From Desulfuromonadaceae bacterium (GTDB lineage Bacteria; Desulfobacterota; Desulfuromonadia; Desulfuromonadales; JAHYIW01), in contig JAHYIW010000009.1 in assembly GCA_019429445.1 (NCBI GenBank), positions 41,337 to 105,336 on the forward strand: a DNA stretch of 64,000 bases, written 5' to 3'. Positions 1 to 10,012 of this stretch are shown here, in pieces. The notes below the pieces were generated by a model. That model was given only the letters and a program-made list of their open reading frames with translations, was not told where the DNA came from and ran no database searches. Every line of letters starts with the position of its first letter. The stretch's first letter is position 1. Made by a program: the position numbers and the translations under genes.

Positions 1-1
1 G

Positions 2-316
2 GTTGGCATTCCGGTTCAGGACACGATCAAGGAAGTTGTTGCCGCTCAGGTTGTAGCAACCCCGGAACGAGGACGCTTGTGGCAGGCCCAGACCCCGCAA
101 GCCTTTCGTTATGGATTGATTCACGCCGCCCACGAACGAGCCCTGGCGCAAGGATTTGTCACGACCGACGACGCCGCGCTGATCGAATGGAGCGGGGCAC
201 CGGTGACCATGGTGACGGGGAGCAAATACAACCTGAAAATTACCACCCCTGACGATCTGCCGCTGGCCCGCGCCATTTGGGCAGAGCACGAGGCACAACG
301 AGGGCAGCGGGAATGA
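2..316 (+). CDS. ispD: 2-C-methyl-D-erythritol 4-phosphate cytidylyltransferase, C-terminal part
   Basis: Open from the left edge, so only about the last 104 residues are present. The reading includes [25 protein letters not shown] and the C-terminal [11 protein letters not shown], all typical of the IspD nucleotidyltransferase fold. IspD makes CDP-methylerythritol in the MEP isoprenoid pathway in the cytoplasm. Its stop codon overlaps the start of ispF, which acts two steps later, so the two are translationally coupled. The N-terminal CTP-binding motif lies outside the window. Confidence 0.93.
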   Translation, partial: VGIPVQDTIKEVVAAQVVATPERGRLWQAQTPQAFRYGLIHAAHERALAQGFVTTDDAALIEWSGAPVTMVTGSKYNLKITTPDDLPLARAIWAEHEAQRGQRE

Positions 317-789
317 TGCGCATCGGTCACGGCTACGATGTTCACCGCCTGGTCGCGGAACGCAAACTGATTCTCGGCGGAGTCGAAATCCCTTTTGAAC
401 GCGGTCTGCTCGGACATTCCGATGCCGACGTCGCACTGCACGCCATTTGCGATGCCCTGCTCGGCGCGCTCGGCGCGGGGGATATCGGCAGGCACTTCCC
501 GGATAATGACGAACGCTATCGCGGCATTGCCAGTACCCGCTTGCTGGAGCAGGTGGTGGCAATGGCCACGGAACGGGGGTACCGGGTTGTCAACATGGAC
601 GTGACGATCGTTGCCCAGGAGCCGAAACTGGCCCCCTACATTGAGCAGATGACAGTTAATATTGCCGCCGCCTGCAACGTTGACGTTGCATTGATCAACG
701 TCAAGGCAACCACCACCGAACACCTCGGTTTTGCCGGGCGCGGCGAAGGGATCGAAGCCCATGCCGTGGCTTTGCTGCACGCGGCATAA
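313..789 (+). CDS. ispF: 2-C-methyl-D-erythritol 2,4-cyclodiphosphate synthase
   Basis: A 158-residue protein, the usual IspF length. The N-terminus has the metal-binding GHGYDVHRL motif, followed by [19 protein letters not shown] with another metal-binding histidine. The C-terminal half has [16 protein letters not shown], typical of the family. IspF cyclises CDP-ME-2-phosphate to MEcPP in the MEP pathway. The start at 313 (ATGATG, so 316 is equally possible) overlaps the ispD stop; longer upstream starts would run far into ispD and are not needed for homology. Confidence 0.95.
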   Translation: MMRIGHGYDVHRLVAERKLILGGVEIPFERGLLGHSDADVALHAICDALLGALGAGDIGRHFPDNDERYRGIASTRLLEQVVAMATERGYRVVNMDVTIVAQEPKLAPYIEQMTVNIAAACNVDVALINVKATTTEHLGFAGRGEGIEAHAVALLHAA

Positions 790-812
790 ATCGATAATTA
801 TAAGGAACACCC

Positions 813-2474
813 ATGAGCGACATCTCGACAGCGTCCGCAAATTTCATCCGTAATATCATCAGCGAGGATCTCGCCAGCGGCAAGAGCAAGCAGGTTGTGA
901 CCCGTTTTCCGCCGGAGCCGAACGGCTATCTGCATATCGGTCACGCCAAGTCGATCTGCCTCAATTTCGGTCTGGCAGAAGCCTTCGGCGGGCGCTGTCA
1001 TCTGCGTTTTGACGACACCAACCCGGTCAAGGAGGAGCAGGAATATATCGACGCCATCAAAACCGACCTGCGCTGGCTCGGGTTTGATTGGGGCGAACAT
1101 GAATATTATGCTTCCGATTATTTCGAAAAACTTTACGCCTTTGCGATCATGCTGATCAACCGCGGCAAGGCCTATGTCGACGGCCAGACTGCGGACGAAA
1201 TTCGCGAGGGTCGTGGCACCTTGACCACGCCGGGGCAAGAAAGTCCCTGGCGGGAGCGTTCGACAGCAGAAAACAGCGACCTGTTTGAGCGGATGAGAAA
1301 CGGCGAATTTGCCGCTGGCCGTTATGTCCTGCGCGCCAAAATCGACATGGCGTCGCCGAATCTCAATCTGCGTGACCCGGTCATCTACCGTGTTTTGCAC
1401 GCCCCCCACCACCGCACCTCCACCAGCTGGGCGATTTATCCGATGTACGACTTCGCCCATGGGCAGTCCGATTCGATCGAGGGGGTCACCTATTCCATCT
1501 GTACGCTGGAATTCGAAGACCACCGCCCGCTGTATGAATGGTTTTTGCGTGAGCTGAACATCTTTGCCCCGCGACAGATCGAATTTGCCCGCCTCAACCT
1601 TGATTACACGGTGATGAGCAAACGCAAGCTGCTGCAACTGGTCACCGAAAAACACGTTGACGGCTGGGATGATCCACGCATGCCGACGCTGTCGGGCCTG
1701 AGGCGACGGGGCGTACCGGCGGCCGCAGTGAAAAATTTCTGCGAGCGGATCGGCGTCGGTCGCGCCGCCAATCGCATCGAACTCAGTATCCTGGAAGATT
1801 GTGTGCGCGAAGTTCTTAACGAAACCGCCCCCCGGGCAATGGCGGTCTTGCGCCCGCTTAAAATTGTCATTACCAACTACCCCGCCGGGCAGATCGAGGA
1901 ACTCACCGCCCCCAACCATCCACAACAACCAGAGCGTGGCGTACGTACCCTCCCCTTCGGTCGTGAAATTTTCATTGAACGGGATGATTTCATGACCGAT
2001 CCGCCGAAGAAGTTTTTCCGCCTCGCCCCCGGCCGTGAGGTTCGGCTGCGCTACGCTTACATCATTAAATGTGACGAGGTCATGCGTGATACCAACGGGG
2101 AAATCTGCGCATTGCATTGCACTTATGATCCAGCTACCCTGGGAAAAGATCCTGCGGACGGTCGCAAGGTCAAAGGGGTGATCCACTGGGTTGAGCAGGA
2201 GCACGCAGTGACAGCCGAGGTTCGGGTCTATGATCGGCTCTTTCGGAGCGCCGACCCCGATGCCGGCAAAGACAGTGATTTTCTCGCGGCGCTGAATCCG
2301 GAGTCACTGGAAATCGTGACGGGCTGCCGCCTCGAACCGGCCCTTGCCACGGCCGCTGCTGGCGACACTTTTCAGTTCGAACGCCTTGGTTACTTTGTCG
2401 CCGACCATAACTTCTCGTCCGCAGCGCCGGTTTTCAACCGGACGGTCACGCTGCGCGATACCTGGGATAAATAG
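813..2474 (+). CDS. glnS: glutamine--tRNA ligase
   Basis: A 553-residue class I aminoacyl-tRNA synthetase. The HIGH signature appears in [14 protein letters not shown] and the KMSKS-type loop is [24 protein letters not shown] is characteristic of GlnRS/GluRS, and the beta-barrel anticodon-binding half follows. The length matches bacterial GlnRS. An AAGGAA ribosome-binding site lies just upstream of the ATG. It charges tRNA-Gln directly. It follows ispF by 23 bases and is probably cotranscribed. Confidence 0.96.
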   Translation: MSDISTASANFIRNIISEDLASGKSKQVVTRFPPEPNGYLHIGHAKSICLNFGLAEAFGGRCHLRFDDTNPVKEEQEYIDAIKTDLRWLGFDWGEHEYYASDYFEKLYAFAIMLINRGKAYVDGQTADEIREGRGTLTTPGQESPWRERSTAENSDLFERMRNGEFAAGRYVLRAKIDMASPNLNLRDPVIYRVLHAPHHRTSTSWAIYPMYDFAHGQSDSIEGVTYSICTLEFEDHRPLYEWFLRELNIFAPRQIEFARLNLDYTVMSKRKLLQLVTEKHVDGWDDPRMPTLSGLRRRGVPAAAVKNFCERIGVGRAANRIELSILEDCVREVLNETAPRAMAVLRPLKIVITNYPAGQIEELTAPNHPQQPERGVRTLPFGREIFIERDDFMTDPPKKFFRLAPGREVRLRYAYIIKCDEVMRDTNGEICALHCTYDPATLGKDPADGRKVKGVIHWVEQEHAVTAEVRVYDRLFRSADPDAGKDSDFLAALNPESLEIVTGCRLEPALATAAAGDTFQFERLGYFVADHNFSSAAPVFNRTVTLRDTWDK

Positions 2475-2510
2475 ATCACCGTGTTTTTCTCACCGGACCA
2501 TAAAAAAATC

Positions 2511-4385
2511 ATGGCAAACGACGCTTTCCAGATCATGATTGTCGATAAAAACCGGCGCCTTTGCGAAGAGCTGAGCGCGCCACTTATCGCAGCCGATTGT
2601 CGTGTTGAATGTCTCGTCGATGGCAGCAGCAGCTATCGCTCAATCCTTGAGCAACTTCCGTCGCTGCTGATTCTCGACATCTCCCTGCCAGATCCAGCCG
2701 GGCTGGAAACGTTGCGACGGCTCCACAACCAGCGCACTTCACGCAAGCTGCCGGTCATTGTTATTTCCAATCAGGCCGAGTTCGAATTCGAGCTGCTTGA
2801 CGTTTTTGATTTCCTCAAAAAACCGGTCGATCTGCACCGGTTGCTGGAGGATATCCGTTACCTGCGCGACCGCCAACGCGCGGATAAAATTTTTTTCGGG
2901 TTAAATGAAGAGGAACTGACGTTATTTCAGGAGTATCTGATCAAACACAGTGGACTCTACTTCGACCGGCGTAACTCAAAGATCCTCGAACGTGGACTCC
3001 AGCGCCGCATGCGCGCGGTGGGTGCCGACACCTACAACGACTATTTTGATTATCTCGACCTCTACCAGGACAGCCGCGCTGAGTTAAAAAAACTGATCGG
3101 TTTGTTGACCGTCGGTGAAACCTCTTTTTTCCGTTACAGCTCCCATCGCGACGCCCTTGTCAAACATGTCATCCCCGAGATCATCGGCGAACGCCAGCAT
3201 GAACGTACCTTGCGTTTCTGGTCGGCCGGCTGTTCGACCGGCGAAGAGCCCTACTCTATCGCGATTTTTTTACTGGAACATTTTCCTCAATTGGCGGACT
3301 GGAAAATTGAAATCCTTGCCACTGACATCAACAAGAGGTCGCTGCGCCGGGCGCGCGAAGCGATCTACAGCCCGCGCGCCGTCCGCCTGATGGGGGAGGA
3401 CTACATCGACAAATACTTCCACCGTGAAAGCAACCTCTACCTTCTCGACCGGCGGGTGCGTGACATGGTCGAATTCAACTACCTCAATCTGCAGGTCGAC
3501 GCATACCCTGCACCGACCAATGGTACCAGCGATGTGGACTGCATCCTCTGCTGCAACGTCATGATCTATTTCCGCATCGACACCATTCGCGAAATTGTCG
3601 CTCGCATCAGTCGCTGCCTGCGTCCGAACGGGTTCCTTTTTCTTGGCCATGCCGAGACCATGCAGAATGTCTCGGATCGTTTTGTGCGTCTGAATAAACA
3701 TAATGCGTTCTTCTATCAGCGCCGCGCCCGGCAGACCACCACAGCCACCCCGCCGCCTTCCCTGAACAGCACCCCCGTCCCGGCGCGACACAAGCCGCCG
3801 GCAACACCACCACCGCGCCCCCTGACGACGGCACCAAAACCGCCCGCTGCAAAGCCATTTTCGGTCGCACAGGTTTTCTCCGAGGCCGAGCAAGCTTTTC
3901 ATCAGGAAGACTATAGAACAGCATCTCAAAAATATGATACAATCCTCGCGAAGCAGCCGGATCACAGCGGGGCGCTGCTCGGAAAAATCATCATCCTGGC
4001 CAACGAGGGGAACTTCAAGCAGGCGGCGGAAATCTGTGAACGGGTGCTGCAAACCGACGATTTGTGCGCTCCCGCCTATTTCCTGCGCGGACTGATCCAT
4101 GACATGGAAGATGACCTGGCGGCCGCAATCACCGAATACAAACGGGCGATCTGGCTTGATATGCAGTTCATCGCTCCCCACTACTATCTGAGCAAGGTGT
4201 TGCTGCGGCAGGGCAACCACGCTGCGGCGGAGCGCGAACTGCGCAACAGCATTCGCCTCCTTGAGAAGTCCACCGAAGAGGCTGTCATCCCCTATTCAGG
4301 CGGACTGTCGCGCAGTGTTTTTCTTGAAATATGTCGGGCGGATACTGAAGCGGCCCACACAAAACCGACAACCAGCGGGAGATAA
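2511..4385 (+). CDS. hybrid chemotaxis methyltransferase: receiver domain, CheR, TPR
   Basis: About 624 residues in three parts. Residues about 5-120 form a CheY-like receiver with phosphoacceptor Asp in LLILDISLPD. Residues about 135-410 are the CheR methyltransferase, with the SAM-binding motif FWSAGCSTGEEPYS and CCNVMIYF. A proline-rich linker (about 415-455) leads to a C-terminal TPR region (about 465-610). CheR methylates glutamates on chemoreceptors. The TPR tail probably docks onto receptors or other partners. I prefer ATG 2511 because the receiver begins at once; GTG 2481 would add ten residues, and neither start has a strong ribosome-binding site. It heads the che operon. Confidence 0.9.
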   Translation: MANDAFQIMIVDKNRRLCEELSAPLIAADCRVECLVDGSSSYRSILEQLPSLLILDISLPDPAGLETLRRLHNQRTSRKLPVIVISNQAEFEFELLDVFDFLKKPVDLHRLLEDIRYLRDRQRADKIFFGLNEEELTLFQEYLIKHSGLYFDRRNSKILERGLQRRMRAVGADTYNDYFDYLDLYQDSRAELKKLIGLLTVGETSFFRYSSHRDALVKHVIPEIIGERQHERTLRFWSAGCSTGEEPYSIAIFLLEHFPQLADWKIEILATDINKRSLRRAREAIYSPRAVRLMGEDYIDKYFHRESNLYLLDRRVRDMVEFNYLNLQVDAYPAPTNGTSDVDCILCCNVMIYFRIDTIREIVARISRCLRPNGFLFLGHAETMQNVSDRFVRLNKHNAFFYQRRARQTTTATPPPSLNSTPVPARHKPPATPPPRPLTTAPKPPAAKPFSVAQVFSEAEQAFHQEDYRTASQKYDTILAKQPDHSGALLGKIIILANEGNFKQAAEICERVLQTDDLCAPAYFLRGLIHDMEDDLAAAITEYKRAIWLDMQFIAPHYYLSKVLLRQGNHAAAERELRNSIRLLEKSTEEAVIPYSGGLSRSVFLEICRADTEAAHTKPTTSGR

Positions 4386-4394
4386 GAACGAACC

Positions 4395-4943
4395 ATGGCA
4401 AACGATCAACATTCCGGAAATGAAATCAAGGCCGTTCTTGACGAGATGCGCCGCGAGTACTGGCGCGGGCTGGAAGAGGTGGACCACAACGCCGGGAAAG
4501 AGATTGTCGACTACCTGGCTTTTGTCATCGGCAATGAAACCTTTGCGGTACCAACCTCGATCGCCCGCGAAGTATTGCGGCTGCCGCGGCAGATCCTTGT
4601 CCCGAATATGCCGGAACATATTCTCGGGGTCTTCAATCTGCGCGGCGAGATTATTGCCATCACCGATCTGCGCCCGATCTTCGGCCTGCCGGGACGTGGC
4701 ATCCCCGACCAGGGCCAGCTGATCGTCATGGCAGCCGCCGGGATTGAAACCGCGATTGTCGTAGAACGCGTTGTCGGTACCCGCAACGTCGTCCTCGATG
4801 ACGTCGAGCCCTTCCCTGAAGGACTGGGGGGCATTCCTCGCAATGCCGTCACCGGGCAACTGACTGAAGACGGTAAACTTACGGTGTTACTCGATATGCA
4901 GCAACTTCTGTCACACACGGAATTTGTCATCGAACAGCAATAA
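4395..4943 (+). CDS. cheW: chemotaxis coupling protein CheW
   Basis: A 182-residue CheW-domain protein. After a charged helical N-terminal extension of about 40 residues comes the core: LAFVIGNETFAVPTS, ILGVFNLRGEIIAITDLR and a C-terminal LTVLLDMQQLL. CheW bridges the chemoreceptor to the kinase CheA. It lies 9 bases after the CheR hybrid and just ahead of the receptor, in the same operon. The N-terminal extension is longer than in E. coli CheW; its role is unknown. Confidence 0.93.
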   Translation: MANDQHSGNEIKAVLDEMRREYWRGLEEVDHNAGKEIVDYLAFVIGNETFAVPTSIAREVLRLPRQILVPNMPEHILGVFNLRGEIIAITDLRPIFGLPGRGIPDQGQLIVMAAAGIETAIVVERVVGTRNVVLDDVEPFPEGLGGIPRNAVTGQLTEDGKLTVLLDMQQLLSHTEFVIEQQ

Positions 4944-5004
4944 ACTGATAAACTCATTATCACAGTATTGATTGAGCTCAGCGCTCAGCAAAGGAAGAAA
5001 TTGC

Positions 5005-6771
5005 ATGTCCAAGCGAATTTCCCTGAAAATTGTCAGCGTACTGGTCATTGTTCTCGCCATCCTGATGATTATCTTTACCCAGCAACTGGTTGCCAACCGC
5101 AGCGCAGCACTTGAAGCACAGCTTTTGACCAAGGCGAAGACCATGGCGATCGGCGGTTCCAAAGCCATGGAATTGACGCTGAAAGAAGCACTCTCCGGCG
5201 GTCAATTTAACATGGAACAGCTTTTTGACGTCGACTACCAGCAGATCACCTCGGGACCGCTGGCCAATGCTGACCCACCCAAATTCAGTACCGCCTACGA
5301 TCTCTATCTGGATATGACGATCAAGGACTTCCAGGATGCTCTGGTTGAAAACGACTCGATGGTAGTATTCGCAGTTCTGGTTGACCGCAACGGTTACCTG
5401 CCAACCCACAACAGCAGATACTCCAAACCGCTGACCGGTGACAAGCAAAAGGATGTCGTCGGCAACCGCACCAAGCGCATGTTCAATGATCCGGTCGGTC
5501 TGAAAGCCGGGCAATATGACGGCAAGGATGGCAACAAATTTTTGAAGCAAGTTTATCAACGTGATACCGGCGAAAAAATGTGGGATGTCTCCGCACCGGT
5601 CTATGTCAAGGGTCAGCACTGGGGCGGCTTCCGCATCGGCTTCTCGATGCAGGAGACCGAAGCGGCGATTGCCGAACTGCGTAGCACCGTCGGACTGTCG
5701 ATGCTGGCGCTGCTGGCCATTGCCTCGCTGACCATTCTTGTCGTCGTCTCGCGATTCACCAAACCGCTCAAGCAACTGACCGAGGTCGCCAATAAAGTTG
5801 CTGGCGGGCAGCTGGATGAAACCATCGCCATCACATCGCAAGATGAAATCGGTCAGCTGGCAAGCGCCTTCAACCAGATGACCCAGGTCATCGTTAAAAA
5901 CCTGAAAACAGAAATCGAAAAAAGTACGCTGCTGATTAAAAACGTCAAGGAAGCCATTCAGCAGCTTTCTTCGAGTGCCAATCAAATGATGGCAATTTCA
6001 GCGCAGCAGGCATCCGGTGCGACCGAACAGGCCAGCGCCGTGCAGGAAGCCACGACCACCTCCGAAGAGATCGCCATCACCGCCAAGCAGGTCGCCGAAA
6101 ATGCCCTGCGCGTCGAGTCCCTTGCCGGGCAGGCCAGCGAGGTCAGCATCAGTGGCAGCGCCGCCACCGATCATGCCATTGAAGGGATGGACGAGCTCAA
6201 GCATCAGGTCCAGTCGATTGCCGAGGGGATGCTGCAACTTGGAGAAAATTCCCAGAAAATCGGCGGCATTATCGATATTATCGACGAGATCTCCGACCAG
6301 ACCAATCTGCTCGCGCTCAACGCTGCAATCGAAGCCGCCGGGGCCGGTGAAGCCGGCAAGCGTTTTTCCATCGTCGCCAACGAAGTCAAACGACTGGCGG
6401 AACGCACCGCCGACGCCACCAGTCAGATTAAAACGTTGATTGAGCAGATCCAGAAAGCCACCAACGCCACGATCATGCTCACCGAGGATGGCACCAAAGA
6501 CGTCGACAAGGCCAGCAACCTGGTAGCGAACGTCGCCAACGAACTGGCGCGGATTACCCAGATGGTGCATGACACCGCCAGCGCGGCGAGTGAGATCAAG
6601 CTGTCGACCCAGCAGCAGACGACCGCCTGCGAGCAGATGGCGGAAACCATCGCCGAGGTGCGGGATGTCGCCACGCAGGTCGCCACCGGTTCGCAGGAAA
6701 CCTCACAGTCGATCACCGAACTGACCGCTCTGGCGGAACGCCTGAAGGAACTGGTCGGAGAAGAGGACTGA
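5005..6771 (+). CDS. methyl-accepting chemotaxis protein
   Basis: About 588 residues. TM1 is at about 8-27 and TM2 at about 229-249, enclosing a periplasmic sensor of about 200 residues that looks like a Cache/PAS-type fold. A HAMP domain follows TM2. The cytoplasmic coiled coil carries the signalling hairpin [19 protein letters not shown] (near residues 430-450). The sensor has no CXXCH haem motif, unlike some Geobacter receptors. Start ATG 5005 has a GGAAGA ribosome-binding site and places TM1 at the N-terminus. As the only receptor in the operon it is probably the dedicated input for the downstream CheA; its ligand cannot be read from sequence. Confidence 0.93.
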   Translation: MSKRISLKIVSVLVIVLAILMIIFTQQLVANRSAALEAQLLTKAKTMAIGGSKAMELTLKEALSGGQFNMEQLFDVDYQQITSGPLANADPPKFSTAYDLYLDMTIKDFQDALVENDSMVVFAVLVDRNGYLPTHNSRYSKPLTGDKQKDVVGNRTKRMFNDPVGLKAGQYDGKDGNKFLKQVYQRDTGEKMWDVSAPVYVKGQHWGGFRIGFSMQETEAAIAELRSTVGLSMLALLAIASLTILVVVSRFTKPLKQLTEVANKVAGGQLDETIAITSQDEIGQLASAFNQMTQVIVKNLKTEIEKSTLLIKNVKEAIQQLSSSANQMMAISAQQASGATEQASAVQEATTTSEEIAITAKQVAENALRVESLAGQASEVSISGSAATDHAIEGMDELKHQVQSIAEGMLQLGENSQKIGGIIDIIDEISDQTNLLALNAAIEAAGAGEAGKRFSIVANEVKRLAERTADATSQIKTLIEQIQKATNATIMLTEDGTKDVDKASNLVANVANELARITQMVHDTASAASEIKLSTQQQTTACEQMAETIAEVRDVATQVATGSQETSQSITELTALAERLKELVGEED

Positions 6772-6773
6772 CC

Positions 6774-8879
6774 GTGAAGCAGAAATATCTCGATATCTTC
6801 ACTCGCGAAGCTGAGGAACACCTGCAGATTCTGCGCAAGGGACTGCTGGCGCTGGAAAAAGAAGATTTCAGTGCCGGGCGGATTCACGAGCTGTTACGCA
6901 GCGGCCACACCCTCAAAGGTTCGGCACGACTGGTCGGCCTGGAAGAACTCGGTCAGGTTGCTCACCTGATCGAAGATATCTTCAAATCACTGGAAACCGG
7001 TGAACGATCAATCAATCCGGAGTTGATTGACGTCCTCTTTCTCGGCACCGACGCGGTTGAAGCACTGATCGCGCAGGCCCACTCAGAGGGAGATATCAGC
7101 GTCAATGTGGAACAGGTACTCACCGCCCTCGAAACGGGAACCATGCCTGAATCCAGAAGTGTCAGCAATGCTCCAGGGAAAGAAAACAGCGATCATATCG
7201 AGCTCGAAACTGTTCGCACCAGCGTGGTCAAACTTGACCAGCTGGTCAACCTGATGGGTGAAATCCTTATCAGCCAACGGCTTTTTGATGAACGCGGACG
7301 GAACCTGCGGGGACTGATGGGGTGTCTTGAAACCTTTATGGGCGGTCTGCGCAAAGCGGAAAACTATCGCACTGTCAAGGGAATCCTCGACAACTTCAGC
7401 CAGTTGTCCGCTGAACTTGATCGCGATACCGTGCAGCTCGAATACCTGGTCCGTGAGCTGCACGGCAGCGCCATGGAGCTGCGCATGCTGCCGCTGTCAG
7501 CGATTACCGAAGACCTTGAAGTGATGGCCCGTTCGCTGGCACGTGAACAGGGGAAAATTTTGCAACTCGATATCATCGGCAAAGAGGTTGAGCTTGACCG
7601 GATGATGCTTGAAGCGCTCAAGCCGATGCTGCTGCATATGTTGCGCAACGCCGTCGATCACGGCCTGGAATCTCCTGAAGAACGGCAGCGTGCCAAAAAA
7701 ACGCCGGTCGGCCGGATTGAGCTGACAGCCCGTTACGAGCTCGGCCTGGTGCGACTGGTGATGCGTGATGACGGCAATGGCATCGATCCGGTGACCATCC
7801 GCCGGATTGCCCAGGAACGCGGCGTTATCAGCGCCGAAGAAGCCCGCTTGATGAGCGATGAAGAAGCCGTCTACCTGATTTTACGCCCCGGCTTCTCAAC
7901 CCGCGAATTCATCACCGATGTCTCCGGTCGCGGCGTCGGCATGGATGTCGTCAAATCCAATATCGATCGGGTCAAGGGCAACCTGGTCATCCACTCAACC
8001 CCCGGCCAGGGGACCGAGATGATTCTGCATCTGCCGTTGACCATGGCGGTGATCAATTCGCTGGCGATCGACTGCGAAGGAGAAACCTACGCCGTCCCCC
8101 TGCATTACGTAACCGAGATCCTGCGCCTGCGGGAAGAAGATATCTTCACCCAGGGAGCCCGGGAAGTGGTGCGCGTTCGCGACCGGATGTTGCCCCTCTT
8201 TGATCTGGCGACACTGCTCGGCATTCCACGTCAGGCGTCCACCAACCACCTGCAACGTATCACGGTAATGGTGTTGAACTTCCGCGAGCAGCAGGTCGCC
8301 TTCACCATCAGTGAGTCGTACGGCACCCAGGAACTGGTAGCAAAAAATCTCGGCAAGCAGCTCAAGCGTGTACGCTTCTTCTCCGGCGCAACGATCCTTG
8401 CCGATGGCACCCCGGCGTTGATCATGTCGGTCCCGGACCTTTTTACGGCCAGCATTCAGGGGAGTGGAACACACCTTCGCAAAGACTTCGCCAGCCATCG
8501 CGAAAAGAGCAGAAAAGGGAATTTGCTGGTCGTTGATGACTCAATCACCACGCGCACGATGGAGAAGAATATCCTCGAAACCCACGGATTTTCCGTGACC
8601 CTGGCAGTGTCCGGCGAAGATGCCCTGGAAAAACTGCGCAGCGGCAAGTTCGACCTGATGATCAGTGACGTGGAGATGCCCGGAATTAGCGGATTTGAGC
8701 TGACCCGCCGGGTTCGTTCGATGGAAAACACTCAGGATTTGCCGGTGATTATTGTCAGTTCGCTCGCTTCCGACGAACATCGCCGCACCGGGATAGAGGT
8801 TGGAGCACAGGCTTATATCGTGAAAGGAAAGTTTGATCAAGGGACCCTCCTGGAGACGGTCGAGGCCCTGATCGGTTAA
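6774..8879 (+). CDS. cheA: chemotaxis histidine kinase CheA with C-terminal receiver (CheA-REC)
   Basis: A 701-residue hybrid kinase starting with GTG two bases after the receptor stop. Domains in order: HPt with the phosphorylated His in SGHTLKGSARL (about residue 45); dimerisation domain at LDQLVNLMGEIL; HATPase with N box MLRNAVDHGLESPEE and G box GRGVGMDVVKSN; a CheW-like regulatory domain at NSLAIDCEGETYAVPL; and a C-terminal receiver with DLMISDVEMPG. The fused receiver may serve as response regulator or phosphate sink. This layout is typical of alternative, non-flagellar chemosensory pathways. Confidence 0.94.
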   Translation: MKQKYLDIFTREAEEHLQILRKGLLALEKEDFSAGRIHELLRSGHTLKGSARLVGLEELGQVAHLIEDIFKSLETGERSINPELIDVLFLGTDAVEALIAQAHSEGDISVNVEQVLTALETGTMPESRSVSNAPGKENSDHIELETVRTSVVKLDQLVNLMGEILISQRLFDERGRNLRGLMGCLETFMGGLRKAENYRTVKGILDNFSQLSAELDRDTVQLEYLVRELHGSAMELRMLPLSAITEDLEVMARSLAREQGKILQLDIIGKEVELDRMMLEALKPMLLHMLRNAVDHGLESPEERQRAKKTPVGRIELTARYELGLVRLVMRDDGNGIDPVTIRRIAQERGVISAEEARLMSDEEAVYLILRPGFSTREFITDVSGRGVGMDVVKSNIDRVKGNLVIHSTPGQGTEMILHLPLTMAVINSLAIDCEGETYAVPLHYVTEILRLREEDIFTQGAREVVRVRDRMLPLFDLATLLGIPRQASTNHLQRITVMVLNFREQQVAFTISESYGTQELVAKNLGKQLKRVRFFSGATILADGTPALIMSVPDLFTASIQGSGTHLRKDFASHREKSRKGNLLVVDDSITTRTMEKNILETHGFSVTLAVSGEDALEKLRSGKFDLMISDVEMPGISGFELTRRVRSMENTQDLPVIIVSSLASDEHRRTGIEVGAQAYIVKGKFDQGTLLETVEALIG

Positions 8880-8884
8880 TCGTG

Positions 8885-9940
8885 ATGATCAACGTACTGA
8901 TTGCAGAAGATTCAAAACTGACGCGCATGGTGTTGCGTGATCTGCTCGCGGGGGACTCCCAAATCCATGTTGTCGGCGAGGTCGACAACGGTCGCGCCGC
9001 CGTTGCTGAAACCCTGCGCCTGAAACCAAACCTGGTCATCATGGATATCATGATGCCGGTCATGGACGGACTTGAGGCGGTCGAGGAAATTATGGCGCAC
9101 TGCCCGACGCCGATCCTGATCCTCTCCGCCAATGTCGATCGGGGTGACAACCTCTGCGCGTTTAATGCCATTGAACGCGGGGCACTCGATGTCATGGAAA
9201 AACCGCGCGGAGTGGTAACCGAGGCGTTCGACGCAATCGCCACGCGGCTGATTGAAAAGGTCAAAACCCTTTCCCGCGTGCGGGTGATCACTCACTTCCG
9301 CAAGCGCAAACGCCACCCCGAGGCGCTGACGCCAGCCGCCACCATTGTCCCCCCCCCATTGCCACCGGCCACCACTTTTCACACCCTGGCCATCGGGGCT
9401 TCAACCGGCGGTCCGCGCGCTGTAATGAAGCTGATTACGGCGCTACCCAAAGATATCAGCGCCGGAGTCGCGATTGTGCAACACATCTCCAACGGTTTTG
9501 ACCGTGGCTTCGCCGAGTGGCTCAACCGTGAAAGTCAGCTCACGGTCAGGCTCGCCCGCGCTGGTGACAAGATGGAGCCCGGCCTGGTCCTCCTGGCACC
9601 AAACGGCACGCACATGGAAATTCACCGCCAGCGCGTGCAGCTGATTGACGACCCGCCGGTCAACTGCTGCAAACCGGCTGTCGATAAACTCTTTCATTCC
9701 CTGGCCAGCAAGGAGACCGCCCCCGGCGTGCTCGGCGTGCTCCTCACCGGGATGGGGTGCGACGGGGCCGAGGGGATGCTGGCGATGAAAAAAGCCGGAG
9801 CCTATAATATCGTCCAGGATGAGGCCTCCTGCGCGGTCTTCGGCATGCCCCGTGTGGCGGCGGAACGTGGCGCGGCACATCGTGTTCTGCCGCTGGACGA
9901 CATTCCGCCAGCGGTCGTGCAATTGTTGAAAAAACGGTAA
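8885..9940 (+). CDS. cheB: chemotaxis glutamate methylesterase
   Basis: About 351 residues. The N-terminal receiver has an Asp in LVIMDIMMPVMDG. The linker contains a proline stretch. The C-terminal methylesterase has the catalytic Ser in IGASTGGPRA, the His in IVQHISNGFD and the Asp in LTGMGCDGAEGM. It removes methyl groups from receptors, opposing the CheR hybrid. It is the last gene of the operon. The GTG at 8882 immediately upstream is an alternative start. No separate single-domain CheY lies in this operon. Confidence 0.94.
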   Translation: MINVLIAEDSKLTRMVLRDLLAGDSQIHVVGEVDNGRAAVAETLRLKPNLVIMDIMMPVMDGLEAVEEIMAHCPTPILILSANVDRGDNLCAFNAIERGALDVMEKPRGVVTEAFDAIATRLIEKVKTLSRVRVITHFRKRKRHPEALTPAATIVPPPLPPATTFHTLAIGASTGGPRAVMKLITALPKDISAGVAIVQHISNGFDRGFAEWLNRESQLTVRLARAGDKMEPGLVLLAPNGTHMEIHRQRVQLIDDPPVNCCKPAVDKLFHSLASKETAPGVLGVLLTGMGCDGAEGMLAMKKAGAYNIVQDEASCAVFGMPRVAAERGAAHRVLPLDDIPPAVVQLLKKR

Positions 9941-10012
9941 GCTGCGCCAATTCTCTCCCGCAACCGCTGGTTGTTTTGAGTACTGTTACCCCCCAAAGGA
10001 GTTTTTACACGA

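Noticed and set aside
798..2204. A 468-codon open frame on the minus strand
   Set aside because: It is fully antisense to glnS, which has clear synthetase motifs; the frame has no family features and arises from GC-rich codon bias.
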